Shown here one piece after another: positions 16,850-25,149 of a stretch of 64,000 nt of DNA (its first letter is position 1; every line of letters begins with the position of its first letter). Position numbers and translations under genes: made by a program. The notes under the pieces were generated by a model, which saw only the letters and a list, made by a program, of their open reading frames with translations, had not been told where the DNA came from and did not search any database. Source of the DNA: Actinomycetota bacterium (GTDB lineage: Bacteria > Actinomycetota > UBA4738 > HRBIN12); the NCBI GenBank assembly GCA_026003015.1, contig BPGL01000004.1, forward strand, positions 1-64,000, written 5' to 3'.

Positions 16850-18027
16850 GGCACACGCACCTCCGTTCGCCCGGCGGCCGCGGCGACGGCCTTGGCCGCC
16901 GCGTCGTCCAGGTCGCGGGCCTGGATCAGGTCCAGACCGCTGCGGTCGAGGATCCGCCGTCCCGCGTCGGCGTTCGTCCCGGCCAGCCGCACGACGATCG
17001 GCAGCTCGATCGCCTGGTCGCGGGTCGCCTGCACGACGCCCTCCGCGATCCAATCGCAGCGGTTGATCCCGGCGAAGATGTTGACGAGGATCGCGCGGAC
17101 GTTCGGGTCCTTCAGCACGATGCGGAACGCGTTGGCAACCTTCTCCGGCGACGCGCCGCCGCCCACGTCGAGGAAGTTGGCCGGTCGCCCGCCGTGCAGC
17201 ACGATCGCGTCCATCGTCCCCATGGCGAGGCCCGCGCCGTTGACGATGCAGCCCACGTCGCCGTCGAGGGCGACGTAGTTGAGATCGTGGCCGCTGGCCT
17301 CGACCTCCTTGGGGTCCTCCTCGTCGAAGTCCCGGAGCTCGGCGATCGCCCCCTGCCGGAACAGCGCGTTGTCGTCGATCGTCATCTTGGCGTCGAGCGC
17401 GACGAGATCCCCGTCCTCGGTCTCGATGAAGGGGTTGAGTTCGAGCAGCAGGCAGTCCTTGTCGCGGAACAGCCGGTAGATCCGCTTGAGCAGCCGCGTG
17501 AACGGCGCGGCGCGACGGCCGAGGCCGATCGCGGTGGCGATCTTGCGGCACTGGAAGTCCAGCAGCCCGACGCCCGGGTCGACCTGCTCGGTGCGGATCG
17601 CCTCGGGCCGCTCGGCGGCGATCCGTTCGATGTCGACCCCACCTTGATCGCTCGCGATGACGACGATCCGTTGGGAGACGCGGTCGACGAACAGCGACAG
17701 GTAGAACTCGCGGTCGATCCGGCTCGCCCGCTCGACGAGCACGCGGTTCACGACGCGGCCCTGCGGACCGGTCTGCTCGGTCACGAGGGTCGAGCCCAGG
17801 AGCTGGTCGGCGATCTCAGCGACCTCGGCCGGGCTGCTCGCCAGGCGCACCCCTCCGGCCTTGCCCCGACCGCCGGCGTGGATCTGCGCCTTGACGACCC
17901 AACGCGAGCCCCCGAGCTCCTGGGCGACGCGCGCGGCCGCCTTCGCGGTGTAGACGACCTCGCCCGGGGGGGTCGGCACGCCGTAGGCGCGGAGCAGCTC
18001 CTTGGCCTGGTACTCGTGGATGTTCAC
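16846..18027 (-). CDS. mtkA: Malate-CoA ligase (malate thiokinase) ATP-grasp subunit / SucC-like
   Basis: 393 residues. The ATP-grasp part runs from IHEYQAKELLRAYGVPTPPG through WVVKAQIHAGGRGKAGG to LELNPFIETEDGDLVALDAKM and DDNALFRQ. The C-terminal CoA-ligase domain has NGAGLAMGTMDAI and NFLDVGGGAS. Two places favour malate thiokinase: NIFAGINRCDWIAEG, where SucC has NIFGG...CD, and VVRLAGTN, where SucC has VVRLEG. These comparisons are from memory. The enzyme would couple ATP to malyl-CoA formation from malate and CoA. The GTG start at 18027 overlaps the lyase stop, with GGGAGG just upstream. Confidence 0.66.
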   Translation of the reverse strand: MNIHEYQAKELLRAYGVPTPPGEVVYTAKAAARVAQELGGSRWVVKAQIHAGGRGKAGGVRLASSPAEVAEIADQLLGSTLVTEQTGPQGRVVNRVLVERASRIDREFYLSLFVDRVSQRIVVIASDQGGVDIERIAAERPEAIRTEQVDPGVGLLDFQCRKIATAIGLGRRAAPFTRLLKRIYRLFRDKDCLLLELNPFIETEDGDLVALDAKMTIDDNALFRQGAIAELRDFDEEDPKEVEASGHDLNYVALDGDVGCIVNGAGLAMGTMDAIVLHGGRPANFLDVGGGASPEKVANAFRIVLKDPNVRAILVNIFAGINRCDWIAEGVVQATRDQAIELPIVVRLAGTNADAGRRILDRSGLDLIQARDLDDAAAKAVAAAAGRTEVRVP

Positions 18028-19019
18028 GTGGGCTCCCCTCCCGGCTCCTCGCCGCGCGCGCGCAGCTGCTCGACGGCGCGCAGGAGGTTCTCGGCCATCC
18101 GGATCGACGCCGCGTCGATCAAGCGTCCGTCCAACGACGCGGCCCCCTGCCCCCGCGCGGCGGCCTCGCGCATCGCCGCGACGATCCGTTCGGCCCGCTC
18201 GACCTCCTCGGCCGACGGCGTGAAGACCTCGTTCGCGAGGGCGACCTGCGAGGGGTGGATCGCCCACTTGCCCTCGCAGCCCAGGGCCGCCGCTCGCCGG
18301 GCGGCCGCCAGGTAGCCCGCGGCGTCGCCGTGGTCGCCGAAGGGGCCGTCGATCGGGCGCAGGCCCTCGGCGCGGCAGGCCGCGACGATGCGCGAGAGGG
18401 CGAAGTGCCACTGATCGCCCCAGTGACGGTCGCGCCGACCCTCGTCGTCGAGCGGGTCGGTGAGCACGGCGTAGTCGGGGTTCGCACCGCCGATCGCCGT
18501 CGTGCGCGCGCGAACGCTCGCCGCGTAGTCCGCCACCCCGAACACCATCGACTCCAGCCGATCGGGGCGTGCCCGAGCGATCGCCTCGACGTTGGCGATG
18601 CCGCGCGCGGTCTCGATGAGGACGGACAGCCCGATCCGGCCCGGCTCGAGGCCGCGGGCAGCCTCGATCTGGTCCAGCAGCGTGGCGACGAACGCGACGT
18701 CCTCGGGGTGACCGACCTTCGGCACGAGCAGCGTGTCGACCACGTCACCCGCCTGCTCGACGACCTCGACGACGTCGCGGTAGCACCACGGCGTGTCCAG
18801 CCCGTTGATCCGAACGCTGATCGTGCACGACGACCAGTCGCGGGAGCGCAGCGCGTCGATCGCCGCGGCCCGGGCGCGCTCCTTGTCGCCCGGGGCGACG
18901 GCGTCCTCGAGGTCGAGGAACACGACGTCGGCTCCGAGCGAGGGGGCCTTCTCGATCGCGCGGGCGTTCGTCGCCGGAACGGCGAGCTCGCTGCGGTGCA
19001 GGCGGGTCCGGTCGGCCAC
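18024..19019 (-). CDS. mcl: Malyl-CoA lyase-type CoA-ester lyase (HpcH/HpaI-CitE family)
   Basis: 331-residue TIM-barrel lyase predicted to cleave L-malyl-CoA to acetyl-CoA and glyoxylate. The N-terminal HRSELAVPATNARAIEKA, the Mg-binding VFLDLEDAVAPGDKERAR, the VRINGLDT segment with CYRDVVEVVE after it, LLVPKVGHPEDV and VLIETARGIANVEAI match L-malyl-CoA/beta-methylmalyl-CoA lyases. GCEGKWAIHPSQV near residue 265 is the C-terminal family motif. The GTG start at 19019 is preceded by a possible 20-codon leader. It overlaps the ATP-grasp gene (GTGA), so ligase and lyase are made together. Citramalyl-CoA or beta-methylmalyl-CoA activity is possible as well. Confidence 0.78.
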   Translation of the reverse strand: MADRTRLHRSELAVPATNARAIEKAPSLGADVVFLDLEDAVAPGDKERARAAAIDALRSRDWSSCTISVRINGLDTPWCYRDVVEVVEQAGDVVDTLLVPKVGHPEDVAFVATLLDQIEAARGLEPGRIGLSVLIETARGIANVEAIARARPDRLESMVFGVADYAASVRARTTAIGGANPDYAVLTDPLDDEGRRDRHWGDQWHFALSRIVAACRAEGLRPIDGPFGDHGDAAGYLAAARRAAALGCEGKWAIHPSQVALANEVFTPSAEEVERAERIVAAMREAAARGQGAASLDGRLIDAASIRMAENLLRAVEQLRARGEEPGGEPT

Positions 19020-19024
19020 GGCGC

Positions 19025-19087
19025 TCAGCCTCGCACCGACCGGGCCCCGGCGACGTTCGCCAAGGCGTCGCGTTCGATCGTCCTCAC
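19025..19087 (-). other. Possible 20-codon leader ORF upstream of the malyl-CoA lyase gene
   Basis: GTG at 19087 opens a 20-residue reading frame (VRTIERDAL...VRG) ending in TGA five bases before the lyase GTG. A purine-rich GGGGGAGG lies just upstream and a TATACT box at 19118-19123 is placed to transcribe it. It may couple translation to the lyase, or be chance in a GC-rich leader. Confidence 0.25.
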
Positions 19088-19117
19088 CACGCCAGATCCT
19101 CCCCCGTGAAGGCGGCG

Positions 19118-19123
19118 AGTATA
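19118..19123 (-). promoter_or_regulatory. Putative -10 box (TATACT) upstream of mcl-mtkAB
   Basis: TATACT on the minus strand is close to the sigma-70 consensus and rare in this GC-rich sequence. No clear -35 is seen 16-18 bases further up. It lies in the 156-base gap after ppc, so mcl-mtkAB may have its own promoter. Confidence 0.4.
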
Positions 19124-19175
19124 GGGCGGGAGGCGCGGGCGGTGGGAATCGAGGGCATGACCGCGGGGCAGCGTC

Positions 19176-21809
19176 CTACCCGGTGTTCTGCAGGCCGGCC
19201 GCGACCCCGCTGATCGTCGCGTGGACGATCCGCCGGCCTCGCGCGGATCCGTCGTCGAGGAAGCGCAGCTGCAGGAACGACAGGGCGTCCACGTAGGGGT
19301 TGCGCAGGTCGATCGCGGCCCGCAGGGCCGGACGACCGGCCAGGACCCGGTCGCGTCCCGTGACCGCGAGCACGAGCTGCTCGGTGCGGTCGAACTCCTC
19401 CAGGATCGTCGCGGCGAGCTCGGGCGCACCGGCGCGGGCGAGGTAGAGCTCGGCGATCGCGCGATCGGCCTTCGCGAGCGAGAGCTCCGCGTTCTCGAGG
19501 AACGCCGCGAAGAACGGCCACCGCCGGTACATCGTCCGCAGCGACGCGAGCCCCCCCGGCTGGCCCGCCACCGCCTCGAGCCCCCGGCCGAGCCCGTACC
19601 AGCCGGTGAGGTTCACGCGGCTCTGGGCCCAGGCGAACACCCAGGGGATCGCCCGGATCGCGGCGAGCCCGCCCGAGGCGTCGCGGCTCACCGGGCGCGA
19701 GGCGATCGGCAGCTCACCGATCGCGCGCAGCGGCGTGGCCCTCCGGACGCACTCGGCGAAGCGGGGGTCGTCGAGGAGCGCCCGGTAGGCCTCGATCGAC
19801 GCCCGCTCCATCGTCGCGATCGACGGGGCGAAGGGCTCGGCGGGGTCGGGCGCGCCGTGGCCCGGCGCCAGGAGCACCGCGTTCGTGACCTGCTCGAGGT
19901 GGCGTAGCGCCACGGCGCGGTTCCCGTAGCGCTGGAAGGCGGCCTCGCCCTGCTCGGTCACCTTGAACCGCCCGTCGACCGAGCCCGGCGGCTGACCGAG
20001 GATCGCGCGGTTCGTGGGCCCGCCGCCGCGTCCGAGCGCCCCGCCGCGGCCGTGGAACAGCGTGAGGACGAGCCCCCGCGTGCGTGCCCAGCGCGTGAGC
20101 TCGCGCTGCGTTCGGTACAGGAGGAGGTTCGCGCCGAGCACGCCGATCTCCTTGGCGGAGTCGGAGTACCCGAGCATGACCTCGAGCCGCCCCTGGTGTC
20201 GACGCAGCGCCCGGCGGAGCACCGGGAGCGCGATCGCCTCCTCGAGGATCTGCGTCGCCCGCTCGAGCTCCCGGCTCGACTCGAGCAACGGGATCGCGTC
20301 GACGAGCGGTGGACGCTCGGGGCGCGCGAGCCTCGCGAGGGCGTGCACCGCCGCGAGGTCGGCGGCCGAGCGCGTGAAGCTCACGATCACCCGACGGCAG
20401 GCGTCGCGCCCGAACCGGTCCTGGATCTCGCCGATCGCGCGGAACGTGTCGAGGACCTCCCGGGCGACGTCCGAGCGGGGCCGCGCCTCGACCGTCTCGG
20501 CGCCCCGCGCGATCCGGTCCAGGCGCCGGGCGTCGGCGCTTGCGCCCGGCGCGAGCTCCTCGATCGCCGCGGCGTGGACCGACGCGTGTTGACGGACCTC
20601 GATCTCGGCGAGGTGGAAGCCGAACGTCTCGGCCTGCCAGACGAGGTGCTGCAGCTCCCCGTGCGCCAGGCGCGCCGCCCCGCCGGCGTCGAGGGAGTCG
20701 CGGATCGTCCGCAGGTCCCGCAGCAGCTCGTCGGGGCCGGTGTAGGCCGGGGCGCTCGGCCGGGCGCGGTCCAGATCGGCGCGCGTGGCGGCCAGGCGCT
20801 CGGCCACCAGGACGAGGGCGCGGCGGTGGGGGGCGTCGGGCAGGACGCGGCGGAGCTCCGCCCCGCGCCGGGGCAGCGCCTCCTCGGCCGCCGCCAGGCG
20901 CCGGCGGAGGGCGGGGGAGGGGTGCACGTCCTCCTCGGCGGCGGTCAGGCCCCTCGCGATCCGCCGCGCCGCGCGCTCCAGACCCCGCAGCACGTGGTCC
21001 GCCTGGATCCGGACGGTCGCTCGGGTCACGTCGGCGGTGACGTTCGGGTTCCCGTCGCGGTCGCCGCCCACCCAGGTCCCCCAGCGCAGGAACGCCGGGA
21101 CCTCGGTCGGCCGCGCGCCGCTGCCGTCGGGATCGAGGCACCGCTCGAGCTCCCGCAGCGTGAGCGGCGCCACGCGGAAGATCGTCTGGTCGAAGAGCGC
21201 GAGCGTCGCGCGGACCTCGTCGAGCGGCGTCGGCCGGGCGCGGCGCACCGGCGCGGTGAGCCAGAGCCCGGAGATCTCCTCGGCCAGGCGTCGGCGGAGG
21301 TGCTCGGCCTCGGCCCGGCTCCGCCGCGGGTCGTCGAGCTCCTCGAGGAGGGCGCCGATCCGCCAGAGGAACTCGACGACGGCTCGCCGCTTCGCCTCGG
21401 TCGGGTGCGCCGTGAGGACGGGGTGGACCCTGAGCTCCGCAAGGCGCTCCCGCACGGCCTGGGCGCCGAGCGCGCGCACGGCCGCCTCGATCGAGTCGGG
21501 GAGCGCCCGGCCGCTCCGCCCCGCCTCGCGAAGGGCCCGCACCCGGTGGTGCTCCTCGGCGAGGTTGACGAGCTGGAAGTACGCGGTGAAGGCGCGGGTG
21601 ACGCGCTCGGCCGTGGGGGGATCGAACGAGGCCACGATCCGCTCGACCTGCCGGCGCCGGCGCTCGGAGGGCTCCTCCCGCCGCGCGATGCAGGCGCGGC
21701 GCAGGCGCTCGACCTGGGCGAGCAGCTCGGGGCCGCCGTGCTCGGCGATCGCCCGCCCGAGCATCGTCGTGAGCATGCGGACGTCGCGGCGCAGCGGATC
21801 GGGCAGCAT
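19176..21809 (-). CDS. ppc: Phosphoenolpyruvate carboxylase
   Basis: 877 residues, normal for bacterial PEPC, forming oxaloacetate from PEP and bicarbonate. All signatures are present: VLTAHPTEAKRR with catalytic His near 134, GGDRDGNPNVT, MLGYSDSAKEIG near 546, the FHGRGGALGRGGGPTNRA loop near 587, VNLTGWYGLGRGLEA, and the C-terminal GLQNTG. I chose ATG 21809 (MLPDPLRRDVRML) because a TACCGT box lies nine bases upstream and the longer reading from 21998 covers the divergent gene. Next to malyl-CoA lyase and malate thiokinase it likely feeds C4 acids into malyl-CoA cleavage, not only TCA-cycle refilling. Confidence 0.95.
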   Translation of the reverse strand: MLPDPLRRDVRMLTTMLGRAIAEHGGPELLAQVERLRRACIARREEPSERRRRQVERIVASFDPPTAERVTRAFTAYFQLVNLAEEHHRVRALREAGRSGRALPDSIEAAVRALGAQAVRERLAELRVHPVLTAHPTEAKRRAVVEFLWRIGALLEELDDPRRSRAEAEHLRRRLAEEISGLWLTAPVRRARPTPLDEVRATLALFDQTIFRVAPLTLRELERCLDPDGSGARPTEVPAFLRWGTWVGGDRDGNPNVTADVTRATVRIQADHVLRGLERAARRIARGLTAAEEDVHPSPALRRRLAAAEEALPRRGAELRRVLPDAPHRRALVLVAERLAATRADLDRARPSAPAYTGPDELLRDLRTIRDSLDAGGAARLAHGELQHLVWQAETFGFHLAEIEVRQHASVHAAAIEELAPGASADARRLDRIARGAETVEARPRSDVAREVLDTFRAIGEIQDRFGRDACRRVIVSFTRSAADLAAVHALARLARPERPPLVDAIPLLESSRELERATQILEEAIALPVLRRALRRHQGRLEVMLGYSDSAKEIGVLGANLLLYRTQRELTRWARTRGLVLTLFHGRGGALGRGGGPTNRAILGQPPGSVDGRFKVTEQGEAAFQRYGNRAVALRHLEQVTNAVLLAPGHGAPDPAEPFAPSIATMERASIEAYRALLDDPRFAECVRRATPLRAIGELPIASRPVSRDASGGLAAIRAIPWVFAWAQSRVNLTGWYGLGRGLEAVAGQPGGLASLRTMYRRWPFFAAFLENAELSLAKADRAIAELYLARAGAPELAATILEEFDRTEQLVLAVTGRDRVLAGRPALRAAIDLRNPYVDALSFLQLRFLDDGSARGRRIVHATISGVAAGLQNTG

Positions 21810-21818
21810 CGCAAGGCA

Positions 21819-21824
21819 ACGGTA
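21819..21824 (-). promoter_or_regulatory. Putative -10 box (TACCGT) of ppc
   Basis: On the minus strand TACCGT lies nine bases before ATG 21809 and supports that start. The transcript would have almost no leader. Confidence 0.4.
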
Positions 21825-21876
21825 GCCGAGGAGAGCGGGGTCCGGCGCGGGCTGGTGCCGAGGCCACCCGGGCACG

Positions 21877-21882
21877 TAGGGT
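21877..21882 (+). promoter_or_regulatory. Leaderless-type -10 box (TAGGGT)
   Basis: TAGGGT ends six bases before GTG 21889, so transcription should begin at the start codon. It shares a 79-base divergent gap with the ppc promoter. Confidence 0.45.
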
Positions 21883-21888
21883 TGGGCG

Positions 21889-23898
21889 GTGCGACGGGAG
21901 CGCGTGGAGCTCGTCCTGGCGAGCTTCCTGATGCTGTTCGTCGAGCTCGTCTTGATGCGGTGGGCGGGCGCGTTCGTCGTGCACCTGTCGTACTTCACGA
22001 ACTTCGTCCTGCTCGGGAGCTTCCTGGGGATCGGGGTCGGGTTCCTGCGCGCGCGCCGCGGGCCGGACCTGTTCCGATGGTCGCCGGTCCTGCTGGCGCT
22101 GTTCGCGGGGCTGCTGATGGTCCTGCGGGCCTCGATCGATCGGACGGGGAGCGACCTCGTGTACTTCGGGGTCTCCGAGCGCGGCCTGCCCGCCTGGGTG
22201 CTCCTGCCCTTCGTGTTCGTGGCGACGGCGGCGACGCTCGCGGCCGTTGCCCACGGGGTGGCGGTGCGGTTCCGTCGGTTCCCAGCGCTGGAGGCCTATC
22301 GGCTCGACATCCTCGGCTCGCTCGCCGGGATCGCGGCGTTCGCCGCGCTTTCGCTCCTCCGCTGGGGCCCGCTGTCGTGGGCCCTCGTGATCGTCGCCTC
22401 CTACGTCGCGCTGCTGGGACGGCCGACGGCGCTGCAGGCGGCCTCGCTCGCGGTGCTCGTGGCCATCTTCGCGATCGGGACGTACCCGTTCGACACGGTC
22501 TGGTCTCCCTACTACCGGATCCAGATCCAGCAGCGGGGCGGCGGCTCGGTCGCGATCGACGCGAACGGCGTGCCGCATCAGACCGCGCAGCGCACCGAGG
22601 GGACCGACTACGAGCGTCTCTACGAGCGGCTCGCCGAGCCCCCCGACCGCGTGCTCGTGGTGGGCGCGGGAAACGGCAACGACGTTGCGGTCGCCCTGCG
22701 GCAGGGCGCCTCGCGCGTGGACGCGGTCGAGATCGATCCCGAGCTCCTCGCGATCGGGGTCGAGCGCCACCCGGAGCGGCCCTACGCCGATCCGCGGGTC
22801 CGGCGGTTCATCGACGACGGTCGCGCGTTCCTCGAGCGCACCGACGCGACCTACGACCTGATCGTGTTCGCCCTGCCCGACTCCCTCACCCTCGTCGGGG
22901 GCCAGTCGTCGCTCCGCCTGGAGAGCTTCCTGTTCACCCGGGAGGCGTTCCGGGCCGCCGCCGAGCGCCTCGCGCCGGGCGGCGCCTTCGCGATGTACAA
23001 CTTCTACCGGGAGCGCTGGCTCGCCGACCGGCTCGCGGGGACGCTCGGGGAGGTCTTCGGCGCGCCCCCGTGCGTGGACGTGCTCGGCGCCGGGGGCGGC
23101 CAGGTCGGACGGCTGTCGATGTTCGTCGCGAGCGCCGATCCCGCGGCGCTGCGGTGCGCCACGACGTGGGACCCCGACGGGCGCCCGGTCGCGGAGCCGG
23201 CGACCGACGACCATCCGTTCGTCTACCTGCGCGAGCGCACGATCCCGGGTCGCTACGCCCTGGCCCTGGCGCTGATCCTGTTCGGCTCGCTGGCCGCGGT
23301 CCGGCTCGCGGGGGCGACGCTTCGACCGATGGCCCGGTACCTCGACCTGTTCTTCATGGGCGCGGCGTTCCTGCTGCTCGAGACGAAGAGCGTCGTGGGC
23401 TTCGCCCTGCTGTTCGGGACGACGTGGTTCGTGAACGCCCTGGTGTTCTTCGGGATCTTGCTCACCGTGCTCGCCGCGATCGAGGTCGAGCGCCGGATGC
23501 GGATCGGGCGGCCCGCGGTGCTGTTCGGTCTGCTCCTCGCGGGCCTGCTCGTCGCCGGGCTGGTGCCGGCATCGTGGCTCCTGGCGATGCCGGTCGGGTG
23601 GCGCTTCGCGGTCGCCACGGCGCTCGCGTTCTTCCCGGTGTTCGTCGCGAACCTGATCTTCGCCGAGCGGTTCCGCGACACCGCCGACCCCACGACCGCC
23701 TTCGGGGCGAACCTGCTCGGGGCGATGGTCGGCGGCGTCTTGGAGTACCTGTCCCTCGTCGTCGGCTACCGGGGGCTCCTCGTCCTCGCCGCGGTCCTGT
23801 ACCTGCTCGCGTGGCGGTCGATGCCGACGATCCCGACGTCCGAGCCCGCGGCCGAGCCGGTCGCGGCGGGCCTCACCGCGGGCCTCATCGAACGCTGA
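21889..23898 (+). CDS. Polytopic membrane protein with spermidine-synthase-like domain
   Basis: 669 residues in three parts. Residues 1-210 hold about seven membrane helices (ELVLASFLMLFVELVLMRWAGAFVVHLSYF). The middle, about 215-440, is a spermidine-synthase/SAM-dependent methyltransferase fold with VLVVGAGNGNDVAVALRQGASRVDAVEIDP and YDLIVFALPDSLT. The last 220 residues are again membrane helices. VGAGNGND replaces the VGGGDG of true spermidine synthases, so the aminopropyl-transferase activity is doubtful. Such fused proteins are known but poorly characterised. It is divergent from ppc and its end overlaps the end of the next gene on the other strand by 14 bases. Confidence 0.78.
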   Translation: MRRERVELVLASFLMLFVELVLMRWAGAFVVHLSYFTNFVLLGSFLGIGVGFLRARRGPDLFRWSPVLLALFAGLLMVLRASIDRTGSDLVYFGVSERGLPAWVLLPFVFVATAATLAAVAHGVAVRFRRFPALEAYRLDILGSLAGIAAFAALSLLRWGPLSWALVIVASYVALLGRPTALQAASLAVLVAIFAIGTYPFDTVWSPYYRIQIQQRGGGSVAIDANGVPHQTAQRTEGTDYERLYERLAEPPDRVLVVGAGNGNDVAVALRQGASRVDAVEIDPELLAIGVERHPERPYADPRVRRFIDDGRAFLERTDATYDLIVFALPDSLTLVGGQSSLRLESFLFTREAFRAAAERLAPGGAFAMYNFYRERWLADRLAGTLGEVFGAPPCVDVLGAGGGQVGRLSMFVASADPAALRCATTWDPDGRPVAEPATDDHPFVYLRERTIPGRYALALALILFGSLAAVRLAGATLRPMARYLDLFFMGAAFLLLETKSVVGFALLFGTTWFVNALVFFGILLTVLAAIEVERRMRIGRPAVLFGLLLAGLLVAGLVPASWLLAMPVGWRFAVATALAFFPVFVANLIFAERFRDTADPTTAFGANLLGAMVGGVLEYLSLVVGYRGLLVLAAVLYLLAWRSMPTIPTSEPAAEPVAAGLTAGLIER

Positions 23899-25114
23899 GG
23901 ACGGGCCCCCGCCGGTCCGCGGTCGCCCGGGCCCAGGCGACGAGGCACCAGGCGAGCGCGCCGGCCCGCAGGACGACGGCGATCCCGAACGAGGCGTACG
24001 AGGCCGTCCCGGCGGCCAGCTCTTCGAAGAACGCGAAGCGCGCGAGGTACACGAGGACCTCGCCGGTCTGCCACGCGAGCCACGGCCGGAACGAGGGCGC
24101 GAGGAGGGCGAAGAGGGGCAGGAGCCACAGCCCGTACTGCGGCGACCAGACCTTGCTCGTGAGCACGAACAGCACGAGCAGCGGGAAGGCGATCGTCCAC
24201 CCCGGGGTCGACGGCGCGTGGCGCAGGCGCACGGTCCAGGCCCACCACGTTCCCGCGACGGTGAGCACGACGCTCCCGAGAGCGACGACCCCCGTCGGCG
24301 CGCAGGCGCCGAGCTCGCAGGCGACCCGCCACAGCGTGTCGTACTCCGCCGGACGGGTCGCGTTCGATCGGAAGAACACGCTCCAGCCCTCGGGCGCGGC
24401 GAGCGCGAACGGGAGGTTCAGCGCGAGCCAGGCGATCGCCGACGCGACGAGGAGCCGCGCCGCATCGGCGCGTCGTCCGGATCGGAGTCGATCGAGCGCG
24501 AAGGCGACCGACGCGATCCCCGGGTAGACCTTCGCCGCGGCGCCGACCCCGAGCCACGCCCCGGCGGCGGTCGCGCGACCGGTGAGGAACCGAGCGGTGG
24601 CCACGGCGGTCAGGGCTACCGGGACGAGGTCCCAGTTCGTCGTCCCGTGCACGGCGAGGATCGGCGCGCCGGCGAACAGCGCGGTCGCGGCGCCGAGCCG
24701 CTCGAGCTGCCGGGTCGTGACGAGGGCGCACACCAGCAGCAGGGCGGCGTTCACCCAGTAGAAGCGGGTGTAGGGATCGCCGCCCGTGCCGGCGACCCAG
24801 GCCGAGGCGCGCATCAGGTACATCGTGAGGACCGGGTACTCGTCGCAGGAGCCGGCCGGGGCCGACGGCGCGCACGGCTCCAGGTACGGCAGGCGACCGC
24901 CGAGCAGCTGCTCGGTGCGTCGGAGATCGGCGACGTCGGAGTAGCACTGGAACCCCGGCCCCTCCCGCCGCTCAACCCACGCCTCGTTCGCGCAGGCGGC
25001 CTTCTGTACGGCCCCGACACCGAACACGAGGGTCGTGAGCGCGAGCATCCCGACGAGGTGGCCGGTGACCGCGCGGCGCGACGCCTTCGCGCTCCCACGC
25101 CGCCTCTCCGCCAC
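23885..25114 (-). CDS. Polytopic membrane glycosyltransferase-like protein (GT87/DUF2029 type)
   Basis: 409 residues with about ten hydrophobic segments. The large first outside loop with Cys (QKAACANEAW, GFQCYSDVADL, LPYLEPCAP, CDEYPVLTMYLMR) and a later AAAKVYPGIASVAFALDRLR and SKVWSPQYGLWLLPL are typical of polyprenyl-linked mannosyl/arabinosyl transferases of the GT-C fold. GTG 25114 removes an unlikely Arg-rich extension. The donor and acceptor are unknown. It probably acts on extracellular glycan or lipoglycan assembly. Confidence 0.7.
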   Translation of the reverse strand: MAERRRGSAKASRRAVTGHLVGMLALTTLVFGVGAVQKAACANEAWVERREGPGFQCYSDVADLRRTEQLLGGRLPYLEPCAPSAPAGSCDEYPVLTMYLMRASAWVAGTGGDPYTRFYWVNAALLLVCALVTTRQLERLGAATALFAGAPILAVHGTTNWDLVPVALTAVATARFLTGRATAAGAWLGVGAAAKVYPGIASVAFALDRLRSGRRADAARLLVASAIAWLALNLPFALAAPEGWSVFFRSNATRPAEYDTLWRVACELGACAPTGVVALGSVVLTVAGTWWAWTVRLRHAPSTPGWTIAFPLLVLFVLTSKVWSPQYGLWLLPLFALLAPSFRPWLAWQTGEVLVYLARFAFFEELAAGTASYASFGIAVVLRAGALAWCLVAWARATADRRGPVLSVR

Positions 25115-25149
25115 CCGGCGTGTGTACCATGCCGGCGGCCGGGAGCGGC

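Noticed and set aside
15947..18027. Plain TCA-cycle sucCD annotation
   Set aside because: Not excluded, but ranked second because of the overlap with a malyl-CoA lyase gene, the nearby ppc and the Mtk-like residues.
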